The notes under the pieces are model-generated. The model worked only from the letters and a program-made list of their open reading frames with translations, did not search any database and was not told where the DNA came from. The translations under genes were made by a program, and so were the position numbers. From Rhizobium sp. BK650 (GTDB lineage: Bacteria; Pseudomonadota; Alphaproteobacteria; Rhizobiales; Rhizobiaceae), in contig NZ_JACIBK010000008.1 in assembly GCF_014195325.1 (NCBI RefSeq), positions 124,001 through 188,000 of the forward strand: 64,000 nucleotides of DNA, written 5' to 3'. Positions 16,793 through 24,818 of this stretch are shown piece after piece (the stretch's first letter is position 1; each line of letters starts with the position of its first letter).

Positions 16793-18613
16793 ATGGCACT
16801 TCGCAACATCGCGATCATCGCGCACGTTGACCATGGCAAAACGACCCTCGTCGACGAGCTTCTGAAACAGTCCGGTTCGTTCCGCGAGAACCAGCGCGTC
16901 ATGGAACGCGTGATGGATTCCAACGACATCGAAAAAGAGCGCGGCATCACCATTCTCGCCAAGGCGACGTCGATCGAGTGGAAAGACACCCGCATCAACA
17001 TCGTCGATACGCCCGGCCACGCCGACTTCGGCGGTGAAGTCGAGCGCATCCTCTCGATGGTGGATGGCGCGATCGTTCTCGTCGACGCCGCCGAAGGCCC
17101 GATGCCGCAGACCAAGTTCGTCGTCGGCAAGGCTCTGAAGGTCGGCCTTCGCCCGATCGTTGCGATCAACAAGATCGACCGTCCGGACGCCCGCGCCGAA
17201 GAAGTCGTCAACGAAGTCTTCGACCTCTTTGCCGCTCTCGACGCAACCGATGAGCAGCTCGACTTCCCGATCCTTTACGGTTCCGGCCGTGCCGGCTGGA
17301 TGAACTTCGATCCGGCAGGCCCGACCGACGAAGGTCTCGCACCGCTCCTCGACCTGGTCGTCAAGCACGTTCCGGCCCCGACCGTCGAAGAAGGCCCGTT
17401 CCGCATGATCGGCACGATCCTGGAAGCCAACAACTTCCTCGGCCGCATCATCACCGGCCGTATCGCTTCCGGCTCGATCAAGCCGAACCAGGCGGTGAAG
17501 GTTCTCGGCCAGGACGGCAAGCTGATCGAACAGGGCCGTATCTCCAAGATCCTCGCCTTCCGCGGTATCGAGCGTCAGCCGATCGAAGAAGCGCATGCAG
17601 GCGATATTGTCGCGATCGCCGGCCTCTCGAAGGGCACCGTCGCCGACACCTTCTGCGATCCGTCTGTGACGGAAGCCATGAAGGCACAGCCGATCGACCC
17701 GCCAACCGTTACGATGTCCTTCATCGTCAATGACTCGCCGCTTGCCGGCACCGAAGGCGACAAGGTCACGAGCCGTGTCATCCGCGACCGCTTGCTCAAG
17801 GAAGCCGAAGGCAATGTCGCTCTGAAGATCGAAGAAAGCGCCGACAAGGATTCGTTCTTCGTTTCCGGTCGCGGCGAACTTCAGCTCGCCGTTCTCATCG
17901 AAAACATGCGCCGCGAGGGCTTCGAGCTTGCCGTTTCGCGTCCGCGCGTCGTCATGCACAAGGATGATGCCGGCCAGCTTTTGGAGCCGATCGAAGAAGT
18001 CCTCATCGATGTCGACGAGGAGCATTCCGGCGTCGTCGTGCAGAAGATGTCCGAGCGCAAGGCCGAAATGGTCGAGCTTCGTCCGTCGGGCGGCAATCGC
18101 GTTCGCCTCGTTTTCTACGCGCCGACCCGCGGCCTGATCGGTTACCAGTCGGAACTTCTGACGGATACGCGCGGCACGGCGATCATGAACCGCCTGTTCC
18201 ACAGCTACCAGCCGTACAAGGGCGAAATCGGCGGCCGGGTCAACGGCGTGCTGCTCGCCAACGAAGCCGGCGAAGCCGTTGCCTACGCGCTGTTCAACCT
18301 GGAAGACCGCGGCCCGATGATCATCGACGCCGGCGAAAAGGTCTACATGGGCATGATCATCGGCATCCACACGCGCGACAACGACCTCGAAGTCAACGTG
18401 TTGAAGGGCAAGAAGCTGACCAACATCCGCGCCGCCGGCAAGGACGAAGCCGTCAAGCTGACCCCGCCGATCCGAATGACGCTGGAACGTGCTCTTTCCT
18501 GGATCCAGGAGGACGAACTGGTCGAAGTGACGCCGAAGTCGATCCGTCTGCGCAAGATGTATCTCGACGCCAACGACCGCAAGCGTTTCGAAAAGTCGAA
18601 GGCCGCTCTCTAA
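16793..18613 (+). CDS. typA: translational GTPase TypA/BipA
   Basis: A 606-residue ribosome-associated GTPase of the EF-G family involved in stress and cold adaptation and 50S assembly. G1 is AHVDHGKT at residues 10-17, the switch I segment ERGITI follows near residue 46, then DTPGHADF and NKID. After the G domain come the beta-barrel, the two alpha-beta domains and the BipA-specific C-terminal domain, so the length is normal. Codon bias is strong, which fits high expression. The leader holds a seven-base-pair inverted repeat (16732-16738 with 16746-16752) 40 bases before the start. Confidence 0.97.
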   Translation: MALRNIAIIAHVDHGKTTLVDELLKQSGSFRENQRVMERVMDSNDIEKERGITILAKATSIEWKDTRINIVDTPGHADFGGEVERILSMVDGAIVLVDAAEGPMPQTKFVVGKALKVGLRPIVAINKIDRPDARAEEVVNEVFDLFAALDATDEQLDFPILYGSGRAGWMNFDPAGPTDEGLAPLLDLVVKHVPAPTVEEGPFRMIGTILEANNFLGRIITGRIASGSIKPNQAVKVLGQDGKLIEQGRISKILAFRGIERQPIEEAHAGDIVAIAGLSKGTVADTFCDPSVTEAMKAQPIDPPTVTMSFIVNDSPLAGTEGDKVTSRVIRDRLLKEAEGNVALKIEESADKDSFFVSGRGELQLAVLIENMRREGFELAVSRPRVVMHKDDAGQLLEPIEEVLIDVDEEHSGVVVQKMSERKAEMVELRPSGGNRVRLVFYAPTRGLIGYQSELLTDTRGTAIMNRLFHSYQPYKGEIGGRVNGVLLANEAGEAVAYALFNLEDRGPMIIDAGEKVYMGMIIGIHTRDNDLEVNVLKGKKLTNIRAAGKDEAVKLTPPIRMTLERALSWIQEDELVEVTPKSIRLRKMYLDANDRKRFEKSKAAL

Positions 18614-18633
18614 GAGCCTAAGCCGTAGCTTTA

Positions 18634-18662
18634 AACCCCGGCCTTGGCGCCGGGGTTTTTTA
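18634..18662 (+). terminator. intrinsic terminator after typA
   Basis: AACCCCGGC at 18634-18642 pairs with GCCGGGGTT at 18649-18657 around a six-base loop, running directly into a T tract at 18656-18661. This is a textbook intrinsic terminator 20 bases after the stop. Confidence 0.92.
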
Positions 18663-18810
18663 TTGTGCGCTGCGTCGATTCCGGCTTGTGACAATCGTTA
18701 AAAAAGCGTTAAAATTTCTCAATCGTCCACATATCAAGTCTGTGGGCAATCGATCACGATGCGGCTGCCGCATATGGTTAATTGCCTCCGGCAGGACCAG
18801 AGTAAGCGTT

Positions 18811-19317
18811 ATGAAGACGTTGTCGATCGATGTTCGGCGGGCCGAACCTCATGATGCCCGAGCCATTTCGGAAGCCCACCGGCTTTCTTGGCAGCATACC
18901 TATGCCGGCATTATTCCGCATCGCGCTCTGACCCAGATGATCGAACGCCGCGGAGAAAATTGGTGGCGTAAAGCGACTCGAGGTCCGGCAACCCTGCTTG
19001 TTCTGGATGTTGCAGGCACCGTTGCGGGCTATGCGACCCTGGGGCTCAATCGTGCCCGCGCATTGCCTCAGGAAGGCGAAATCTACGAGCTTTATCTGCG
19101 CCCGGAATATCAGGGTATCGGCCTCGGAAAGCTGCTATTCGGCGAAGCACGGCGGTTGTTGAAGTCTCTGGGCTGCAACGGTCTCGTCGTCTGGTGCCTG
19201 GAAGAAAATGAAACCGCCGCCAACTTTTATCGCGACCATGGCGGTATGGATTTCTGCGAAGGTATGGAAAATTTCGACCACAAGCAGATTAAAAAGATCG
19301 GCTTCGTTTGGAACTGA
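18811..19317 (+). CDS. GNAT-family N-acetyltransferase
   Basis: A 168-residue acetyltransferase. The acetyl-CoA pyrophosphate-binding motif A is in RPEYQGIGLGKLLF (near residues 100-113), followed by the ENETAANFYRDHG segment of motif B, where the final Tyr is the usual general acid. The substrate is unknown; relatives include antibiotic, polyamine and RimI-like enzymes. The start was put at MKTLSIDV because the preceding 41 codons of the frame include cysteine-rich non-conserved sequence and overlap the typA downstream region. It is a single gene ending in its own hairpin. Confidence 0.85.
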   Translation: MKTLSIDVRRAEPHDARAISEAHRLSWQHTYAGIIPHRALTQMIERRGENWWRKATRGPATLLVLDVAGTVAGYATLGLNRARALPQEGEIYELYLRPEYQGIGLGKLLFGEARRLLKSLGCNGLVVWCLEENETAANFYRDHGGMDFCEGMENFDHKQIKKIGFVWN

Positions 19318-19318
19318 T

Positions 19319-19346
19319 TGCAGCGCCGAGGGGTGCTGCATATTTC
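19319..19346 (+). terminator. probable terminator after the GNAT gene
   Basis: TGCAGCGCC (19319-19327) pairs with GGTGCTGCA (19332-19340), with one G-U pair and a GAGG loop, followed by TATTTCATT. It begins at the second base after the stop codon. Confidence 0.55.
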
Positions 19347-19364
19347 ATTAGAGAAATTCTATAT
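19336..19364 (+). promoter_or_regulatory. possible sigma-70 promoter for ppa
   Basis: CTATAT at 19359-19364 matches the -10 consensus seen in rhizobial housekeeping promoters and sits 102 bases before the ppa start. The hexamer 17 bases upstream, CTGCAT, is a poor -35, so this is only a candidate. Confidence 0.3.
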
Positions 19365-19465
19365 TCTGGCGCCCCGCATGTTAAACATCGCTTGCGAGGC
19401 GTGTTGCGTTGCGAGATGAAACCGATTAACTGGCTTCGAGCAATTCAACCTCCCGGGAGTTTCCT

Positions 19466-20002
19466 ATGCGCATCGACGCCGTTTCAATCGGTAAGAATCC
19501 ACCTGAAGACGTCAACGTTATCGTCGAGGTTCCGGTCGGCGGTCATCCGATCAAGTATGAAATGGACAAGGAAGCCGGCACGCTGGTTGTTGACCGTTTC
19601 CTCTACACGCCGATGACCTACCCGGGTAACTATGGCTTCGTACCGCATACGCTCTCTGAAGACGGCGACCCGATCGACGTACTGATCGCAAGCACCCGCC
19701 CGCTGGTTCCTGGCTGCGTCATCAACGTGCGCCCCATCGGCGTTCTGAAGATGGAAGACAATTCCGGCAAGGACGAGAAGATTATCGCCGTTCCGTCGCC
19801 GAAGCTGACGCTGCGCTACGAGAAGGTCAAAGACTACACCGACCTTCCGGAGATCACGCTGAAGCAGATCGAGCACTTCTTCGAGCACTATAAGGATCTG
19901 GAACCCGGCAAATGGGTGAAGATCTACGGTTGGGGCGATTCCAAGGAAGCCGGCGCGCTCATCCTAGAAGCGATCGAACGCGCCAAGAAGGAAAAGGCCT
20001 GA
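19466..20002 (+). CDS. ppa: inorganic pyrophosphatase
   Basis: A 178-residue family I soluble pyrophosphatase, splitting pyrophosphate released by biosynthetic reactions. The metal-binding signature EDGDPIDVL is near residues 66-74 and the YPGNYGFVP segment near residue 50 is intact. The size is standard. Upstream lies a CTATAT -10-like element; downstream, its terminator is placed inside the coding region of the convergent DUF167 gene. Only three bases separate the two stop codons. Confidence 0.97.
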   Translation: MRIDAVSIGKNPPEDVNVIVEVPVGGHPIKYEMDKEAGTLVVDRFLYTPMTYPGNYGFVPHTLSEDGDPIDVLIASTRPLVPGCVINVRPIGVLKMEDNSGKDEKIIAVPSPKLTLRYEKVKDYTDLPEITLKQIEHFFEHYKDLEPGKWVKIYGWGDSKEAGALILEAIERAKKEKA

Positions 20003-20005
20003 TCT

Positions 20006-20317
20006 TCAGGCGACAAGCGCTTCAAGCTTTTTGGTCAAATCCTCCGGGTCACCGTCGATCCGGAGGATTTTTTTACGTGATGTGTCGCCGGAGACGAGAT
20101 CGACGGAGGACTTCGCGACGCCGAGCGATTTGGAAATGAGGGCGATGAGCGCCGTGTTGGCTTTTCCCTTTTCAGGAACAGCAGTGACGCGGACCTTCAG
20201 CAGCATGCCGCCTTCGCCATCGGATTCGATCCCGTCAACGGCATTCCGCCCGCCATTCGGCGTCAGCCGGACGGTCAGGCGGATATGATCGTCAAATTTC
20301 TTCCAAGGCGTGGTCAA
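20006..20317 (-). CDS. DUF167 (YggU-family) protein
   Basis: A 103-residue protein of the DUF167/YggU family, a small alpha-beta fold of unknown function. The family segments GRNAVDGI, KVRVTAVPEKGKAN and the KSLGVAKSSVDLVSG stretch are present. The start codon is a TTG that overlaps the stop of the yggT-like gene in TTGA, so it is translationally coupled to it, the conserved yggT-yggU pairing. The last part of the coding region doubles as the terminator of convergent ppa. Confidence 0.88.
   Translation of the reverse strand: MTTPWKKFDDHIRLTVRLTPNGGRNAVDGIESDGEGGMLLKVRVTAVPEKGKANTALIALISKSLGVAKSSVDLVSGDTSRKKILRIDGDPEDLTKKLEALVA
20037..20074 (+). terminator. ppa terminator within the DUF167 coding sequence
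   Basis: AAATCCTCCGG (20037-20047) pairs perfectly with CCGGAGGATTT (20060-20070), and the stem runs into seven T residues (20068-20074). The orientation serves ppa, 34 bases after its stop. On the other strand the same bases encode the KILRIDGDPED part of the DUF167 protein. Confidence 0.88.
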
Positions 20318-20604
20318 GCGACGAGCGGATAGATCGTCGTCCAGAGGAAGGAGCGCAGGAAGAAGATGACGAGCAAAAGGATGATCGGCGAGATGTCGAT
20401 GCCACCGAGATTGGGCAGCAGGCGACGGATCGGGCGCAGCAGGGGCTCCGTGACGTTATAGAGGAACGTTCCGACCTGATTGACGAACTGATTGCTGGAA
20501 TTGATGACGTTGAATGCATAGAGCCAGGAGAAGATAGCGCTGGCAATCAGGATCCAAGTATAAAGTTGCAAAGCCAAATCAATGGTTTGAAACAGCGCAA
20601 TCAT
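20314..20604 (-). CDS. YggT-family membrane protein
   Basis: A 96-residue membrane protein with two hydrophobic hairpins, at about residues 8-30 and 65-88, and the family segment between them with PLLRPIRRLLPNLGGID. YggT proteins are linked to osmotic shock tolerance and, in cyanobacteria and plastids, to thylakoid or nucleoid organisation. The ATG at 20604 follows a GGAGACG site; the longer frame upstream is not conserved. It is coupled to the DUF167 gene and divergent from the MFS exporter gene. Confidence 0.88.
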   Translation of the reverse strand: MIALFQTIDLALQLYTWILIASAIFSWLYAFNVINSSNQFVNQVGTFLYNVTEPLLRPIRRLLPNLGGIDISPIILLLVIFFLRSFLWTTIYPLVA

Positions 20605-20743
20605 AGTCGTCTCCAATTCGTTGTTGACAGACATGTAGACATTGGCGACTAAACGAGCAAGTGCCGTGTGGAACCGCACGGTGAATCATGTTTAACGGCC
20701 GCTTTTGCACGGCTTTTGGCGCCCGTTTCCTCGGAAAAGCTTC

Positions 20744-21988
20744 ATGTCGCTTTCGCCCACCGGAGACCGTTTTGCCGCGTTCCGGCACCCGTCTTACACC
20801 CGTTTCTTCTTCGCACGGTTCCTGCTTTCCTTCTCGCAGCAGATCGTCAGCGTCGCGGTGGGCTGGCAGATGTATGACCAGACAGGGAGCGCCATCTATC
20901 TCGGTCTGATCGGGCTCGTGCAGTTCCTGCCATCTCTTGTGCTGATTCTCGTCACTGGTTCGGTGGCCGATCGGCACAATCGCCGCGCTATTGCCTCGAT
21001 CTGCTCGCTCATCAGCGCGCTCTGCACGCTGGCGCTACTCGCCATGACAGTTTCGGGCACGTTTTCGCCGATCCCGGTTTTTGTCGTGCTGTTCATCTTT
21101 GGTATCGAACGCGCCTTCATGGCGCCAGCCGTGCAATCCCTTGCGCCAAACCTGGTGCCGGAAAAGGATCTCTCCAACGCAATCGCCTGGAATTCGTCTT
21201 CCTGGCAGCTGGCGGCCATCACCGGGCCTGTGCTTGGCGGCCTACTTTATGGTGTCAGCGCATCGACGGCCTACGCGGTCGCTGTCGTTTTCTCCGCGCT
21301 CGGTTCACTGCTGCTCTATATGATTCCCAAGCCGCCGCAGAAGACGACGGGCGAGGCAAAGAGCTGGGACATGATCCTCGGTGGCTTCCGTTATATTCGG
21401 GAAGAGAAGGTGGTGCTTGGCGCCATCTCGCTCGATCTCTTCGCCGTTCTGCTTGGCGGCGCCACGGCACTCATGCCCATCTTTGCACGCGATATCCTCA
21501 CGCTCGGACCGTGGGGCCTTGGTCTGCTGCGTTCGGCGCCTGGCGTCGGTGCAATCATTATGGCGATCTTCCTTGCTGCCTATCCGCTGAAGCATAAGGC
21601 TGGCATGTATATGTTCATCGGCGTAGCGATTTTCGGCCTCGGTACGATTGTGTTCGGCCTGTCCACCAATACCGAAGTTTCCATCGCCGCGCTCGCCATC
21701 ATGGGCGCCGCGGACATGATTTCCGTCTATGTTCGCGAAAGCCTTATCGCGCTTTGGACGCCGGACCATCTGCGTGGCCGTGTCAATGCGGTCAACATGG
21801 TCTTCGTCGGTGCTTCCAACGAGCTTGGAGAATTCCGGGCAGGGACCATGGCGTCGGTTTTTGGCGCCGCCCCGGCCGTCATTATTGGCGGGATCGGCAC
21901 GCTCGTCGTTGCTGCAATCTGGGCATCCGGCTTCCCGAAGTTGCGGAAGATCGATACGCTTGCGGCGCCTATGCGAGAAGCGGTGTAA
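20744..21988 (+). CDS. MFS transporter, EntS-like
   Basis: A 414-residue major facilitator protein of the MFS_3 (enterobactin exporter) type, with about twelve hydrophobic segments. The conserved loop between segments 2 and 3 reads GSVADRHNRR, and AFMAPAVQSLAPNLVP is the family segment near residue 130. Substrate and direction are inferred as drug or siderophore export; no siderophore genes are close. The ATG at 20744 follows GGAAAAG; an in-frame TTG 39 bases upstream was rejected. The 3' end overlaps the convergent amidotransferase gene by 20 bases. Confidence 0.88.
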   Translation: MSLSPTGDRFAAFRHPSYTRFFFARFLLSFSQQIVSVAVGWQMYDQTGSAIYLGLIGLVQFLPSLVLILVTGSVADRHNRRAIASICSLISALCTLALLAMTVSGTFSPIPVFVVLFIFGIERAFMAPAVQSLAPNLVPEKDLSNAIAWNSSSWQLAAITGPVLGGLLYGVSASTAYAVAVVFSALGSLLLYMIPKPPQKTTGEAKSWDMILGGFRYIREEKVVLGAISLDLFAVLLGGATALMPIFARDILTLGPWGLGLLRSAPGVGAIIMAIFLAAYPLKHKAGMYMFIGVAIFGLGTIVFGLSTNTEVSIAALAIMGAADMISVYVRESLIALWTPDHLRGRVNAVNMVFVGASNELGEFRAGTMASVFGAAPAVIIGGIGTLVVAAIWASGFPKLRKIDTLAAPMREAV

Positions 21989-22715
21989 CGGCCGCCGTCC
22001 TGCTCTCGAAGACGATATCGAGGAAATCGTCGAGCCAGGCTTTGAGCGGCGCATCGAATAACATGCGTCCTTCCAGATGCTCCCGTCCCTGCTGGGCATT
22101 CGGCAAGATGAAACGGTGGGCGCCGTGAACGACCCAGCGGTGCATCATTACCCGCGTCAGTTCCGCATGAAACTGCAGGCCCCAGGCGTTGCCGTTATAG
22201 CGAAAAGCCTGGTTGGGATAGGCATCGCCCGACGCCAGCAGCTCGGCCCCATGCGGCAGTTCAAAGCCTTCGCGGTGGAAGTGATAGACCATTTTCGGCC
22301 AGCGCATCAGCAACCGGCCTCTTTCGGTTGCATGCAGCGGATACCAACCTATCTCGGTGGACCCGTCATGATTGGCTGCGACTTTGCTGCCGAGTTGGCG
22401 CGCCAGCATCTGCGCGCCGAGGCAGATACCGAGATAGGGCCGGTTTTCCCTGAGCGGCACTTCCAGCCAGTCGATCTCCGTTTTGACGAATTCATCGGGA
22501 TCGTTGGCGCTCATCGGGCCGCCGAAGACCACGGCACCGGCATGGTCGTCGAGTGTTGAGGGAAGGGGATCGCCGAGTACCGGACGACGAATATCGAGAT
22601 CATAGCCCTTCTTGACGAGAAGCTGCCCGACTCGACCGGGGCTGGAATGCTCCTGATGAAGAATGATGAGAATAGGGCGCCGGTCGCGTTTTATGCTTCT
22701 GTCAGTCAGCGTCAT
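21969..22715 (-). CDS. class I glutamine amidotransferase-like protein
   Basis: A 248-residue protein with the GMP-synthase-type amidotransferase fold. The nucleophile elbow is GICLGAQM (Cys near residue 99), the oxyanion strand is VVFGGPMSAND, and the catalytic His-x-Glu is in LQFHAE. Such stand-alone domains act on gamma-glutamyl compounds or remain unassigned. The start ATG lies 14 bases inside the end of the TerB-like gene, implying coupling. It is the last gene of the minus-strand heme run, but no functional tie to heme synthesis is known. Confidence 0.88.
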   Translation of the reverse strand: MTLTDRSIKRDRRPILIILHQEHSSPGRVGQLLVKKGYDLDIRRPVLGDPLPSTLDDHAGAVVFGGPMSANDPDEFVKTEIDWLEVPLRENRPYLGICLGAQMLARQLGSKVAANHDGSTEIGWYPLHATERGRLLMRWPKMVYHFHREGFELPHGAELLASGDAYPNQAFRYNGNAWGLQFHAELTRVMMHRWVVHGAHRFILPNAQQGREHLEGRMLFDAPLKAWLDDFLDIVFESRTAAVTPLLA

Positions 22716-23187
22716 CCTGCACCACCCGTGCGTCCGTAACCCTTGCGGCAGCCTCCTGCCGCTTCTGAATACGCTCACGGGAAGAAACACCCAGGAGGTC
22801 GGCGATCCGCCAGATTACATGGTCTTCCATTTCGCTGCGCTCACCATCGGCATAGACAATATCCCAGAGAATGCCGATCAGCTCCAGCCGCTGTTCGGTA
22901 TTGAGATGCCTCTTAAGATCGGATGTGAAGCGGAAATAATCAACCGCCGAGCTTTCGGCTTCCTGCCCTGCGGCCATCAGAGCATCGAGCTGCTTGCCGT
23001 CGAGCGCATATTGCTCCTTCAGAAGCTTCCGCAGCCGCTTTTTCTCGCTCTCCTTGATCTGGCCGTCTGCTTCCATGACCTGCATGCAGAGCGCGGCGAC
23101 CGCGATGCGTGGGTCATCGGGGGCAAAGCCAGATTTTGGACGGTCGGCGGTCAGATGCTGGAAAAATGCCTGAAAGCGTTCGAACAT
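22702..23187 (-). CDS. TerB-family protein
   Basis: A 161-residue all-helical protein with the TerB/DjlA-type metal-binding domain: ADGQIKESEKKRL near residue 40 and YADGERSEMEDHVIW near residue 115 are the two acidic loops that define the family. Tellurite resistance TerB works with other ter genes, none of which are present here, so the name should not be read as function. It lies 17 bases after hemY and overlaps the next gene. Confidence 0.87.
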   Translation of the reverse strand: MFERFQAFFQHLTADRPKSGFAPDDPRIAVAALCMQVMEADGQIKESEKKRLRKLLKEQYALDGKQLDALMAAGQEAESSAVDYFRFTSDLKRHLNTEQRLELIGILWDIVYADGERSEMEDHVIWRIADLLGVSSRERIQKRQEAAARVTDARVVQDDAD

Positions 23188-23204
23188 GCGGTTTTCGTTC
23201 CATT

Positions 23205-24818
23205 TCAGAAAAGGCGGAGCCGTGTCTTGGGCTCCGGTTCCACCTTAGGGTCGCGGACGCCAGGATCATCCGGCAGGCCGCCAAAGAAGGGTTTGGGTTC
23301 CGGCGTGGCAGGAACCGGCCGGGAAGTGTACGGTTCGGCAGCCTTTGCCGATGCGGGCGCTGGGGTTGCTGGGCGCGTGGCTTCGGCAATCGCCGCCGCC
23401 CGTTCCAGCTCGATAATGCGATGATCATTGACCACGCTTTCCGGGCGGGTCTCGCGCAGCGGTGGCAAGGTCTTCAGCGCCGTTTCGATCGAGGCGCTCG
23501 AACCTTCCTCGACAGGGCCTTCAAGCTGACCGAAGGGCGCCTTCCACTCGAAAGCGTCGAGTCGGCCGGTCACCGGTGAAACCGGCAGCCATTTGTCGGA
23601 CACAAAGCCATCGGCAACCCAGGCCGGATCGCGCGGCGCCTTCAACGCCTGTGCCAGCCAGTGGCGGACGCGCCCTTGGTCGCCGGTTTCGGCTTCTTCG
23701 ATATCGGCAAGCAGCAGAAACGCCGCCTCGCGGGGTTCGATACGAGCGGCGGCTTCCGCCTTGGCGCGAGCCTTGGCGAATTCCTGCGCATCGAGTGCCG
23801 CCTGGGCGACGACGAGGAGAGATTCCACATTGTTTGGCCGCATGCCTTCCAGCCGCTCAGCACGCTTCAGGCGATCGAGGGTGGAATCGCCGCTGCGGGC
23901 GCGGATATAAACGCGGCCGATTTCCGGATGCGGCCCGGCCTTCCACGCCTGTTCGAGGATCGAGGCGGCTTTGCGTACGCCGCCTTCACGGAAAAGTGCC
24001 TTGGCGGCGATGAGCGCAGCGGGGACGAAATCGGCCGATAGTTTCAGCGCCTGCAGGGCATCGTCGCGGGCGCCAGCAGGGTCGCTTTCAAGCTTGTCGT
24101 CAGCGCGGGCAGTAAGAAGGACGGCATGCAGGCGATTGGCTTGCGCCTTTTCGACAACCTTGGCAGCCTTCTGCTGTTCCAGCAGGCGGATTGCATCGTC
24201 CCAGCGACCGGACTGGCTACGGTATTCGAGTGTCGCCTGTGCGGCCCAGGGGAGATAGGGGGCGTTGTCGGCGGCTTTTTCCGCATATTGGCGGGCAGCT
24301 TCGTTTGCGCCAAGGCGCTTGGCCTCCAGATAAAGGCCGCGCAGGCCGAGTTCGCGGGTTTCCGGGTCGTTGGCCATCATCTCGAACTTGGAGCGTGCCT
24401 CATCATAGCGACCTTCGATGAGAGCTGCCTGTGCTTCCAGGAGATTGATCAGCGGTTCCTGATCGGCGCGGAGAAGGCCGCGCGAGCGGGCCGCCATCTT
24501 GCGGGCGAGCAGGGCGTTGCCTGCCCCGGCGGCGATGAGGCCGGTCGAGAGCGCCTGATAACCGCGGTCGCGTTTGCGGGCGCGGAAGAAGCGCGTCACC
24601 GAATGCGGAGAGGTCCAGACGAGGCGGACGAACCACCAGGCCACCATGACGGCAGCAATCAGCGCGATGATGGCGCTCGCCGCGACGATCAGCTTGGTCT
24701 GGTAGATCTGGCCTTCCCAGATCAGTGACAGATCGCCGGGGCGGTCGGCAAGCCAGGAGAAGCCGTAGGCGAGAACGAGAACGAGGAGCGCGAAGATTAT
24801 CAGGCGGACCATACTCAT
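23205..24818 (-). CDS. hemY: heme biosynthesis protein HemY
   Basis: A 537-residue inner-membrane protein with two N-terminal hydrophobic segments (about residues 4-22 and 40-62) followed by a long helical region of TPR-like repeats (about 100-420). This is the enterobacterial-type HemY of the hemCDXY run, a TPR protein associated with late heme synthesis, not protoporphyrinogen oxidase. The C-terminal 100 residues are Pro- and Ala-rich, probably flexible. Its ATG overlaps the TGA of the Mic60-like gene in ATGA. Confidence 0.9.
   Translation of the reverse strand: MSMVRLIIFALLVLVLAYGFSWLADRPGDLSLIWEGQIYQTKLIVAASAIIALIAAVMVAWWFVRLVWTSPHSVTRFFRARKRDRGYQALSTGLIAAGAGNALLARKMAARSRGLLRADQEPLINLLEAQAALIEGRYDEARSKFEMMANDPETRELGLRGLYLEAKRLGANEAARQYAEKAADNAPYLPWAAQATLEYRSQSGRWDDAIRLLEQQKAAKVVEKAQANRLHAVLLTARADDKLESDPAGARDDALQALKLSADFVPAALIAAKALFREGGVRKAASILEQAWKAGPHPEIGRVYIRARSGDSTLDRLKRAERLEGMRPNNVESLLVVAQAALDAQEFAKARAKAEAAARIEPREAAFLLLADIEEAETGDQGRVRHWLAQALKAPRDPAWVADGFVSDKWLPVSPVTGRLDAFEWKAPFGQLEGPVEEGSSASIETALKTLPPLRETRPESVVNDHRIIELERAAAIAEATRPATPAPASAKAAEPYTSRPVPATPEPKPFFGGLPDDPGVRDPKVEPEPKTRLRLF

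Noticed and set aside
16784..18694. A 636-codon open frame antisense to typA
   Set aside because: It mirrors a highly biased, high-GC gene, where the opposite strand stays open by codon bias alone; it shows no family motif and no ribosome site.
22702..23187. Tellurite-resistance locus suggested by a TerB-like protein
   Set aside because: No terA, terC, terD or terE-like gene is nearby, and the gene is embedded in a heme run; the name reflects only the fold.
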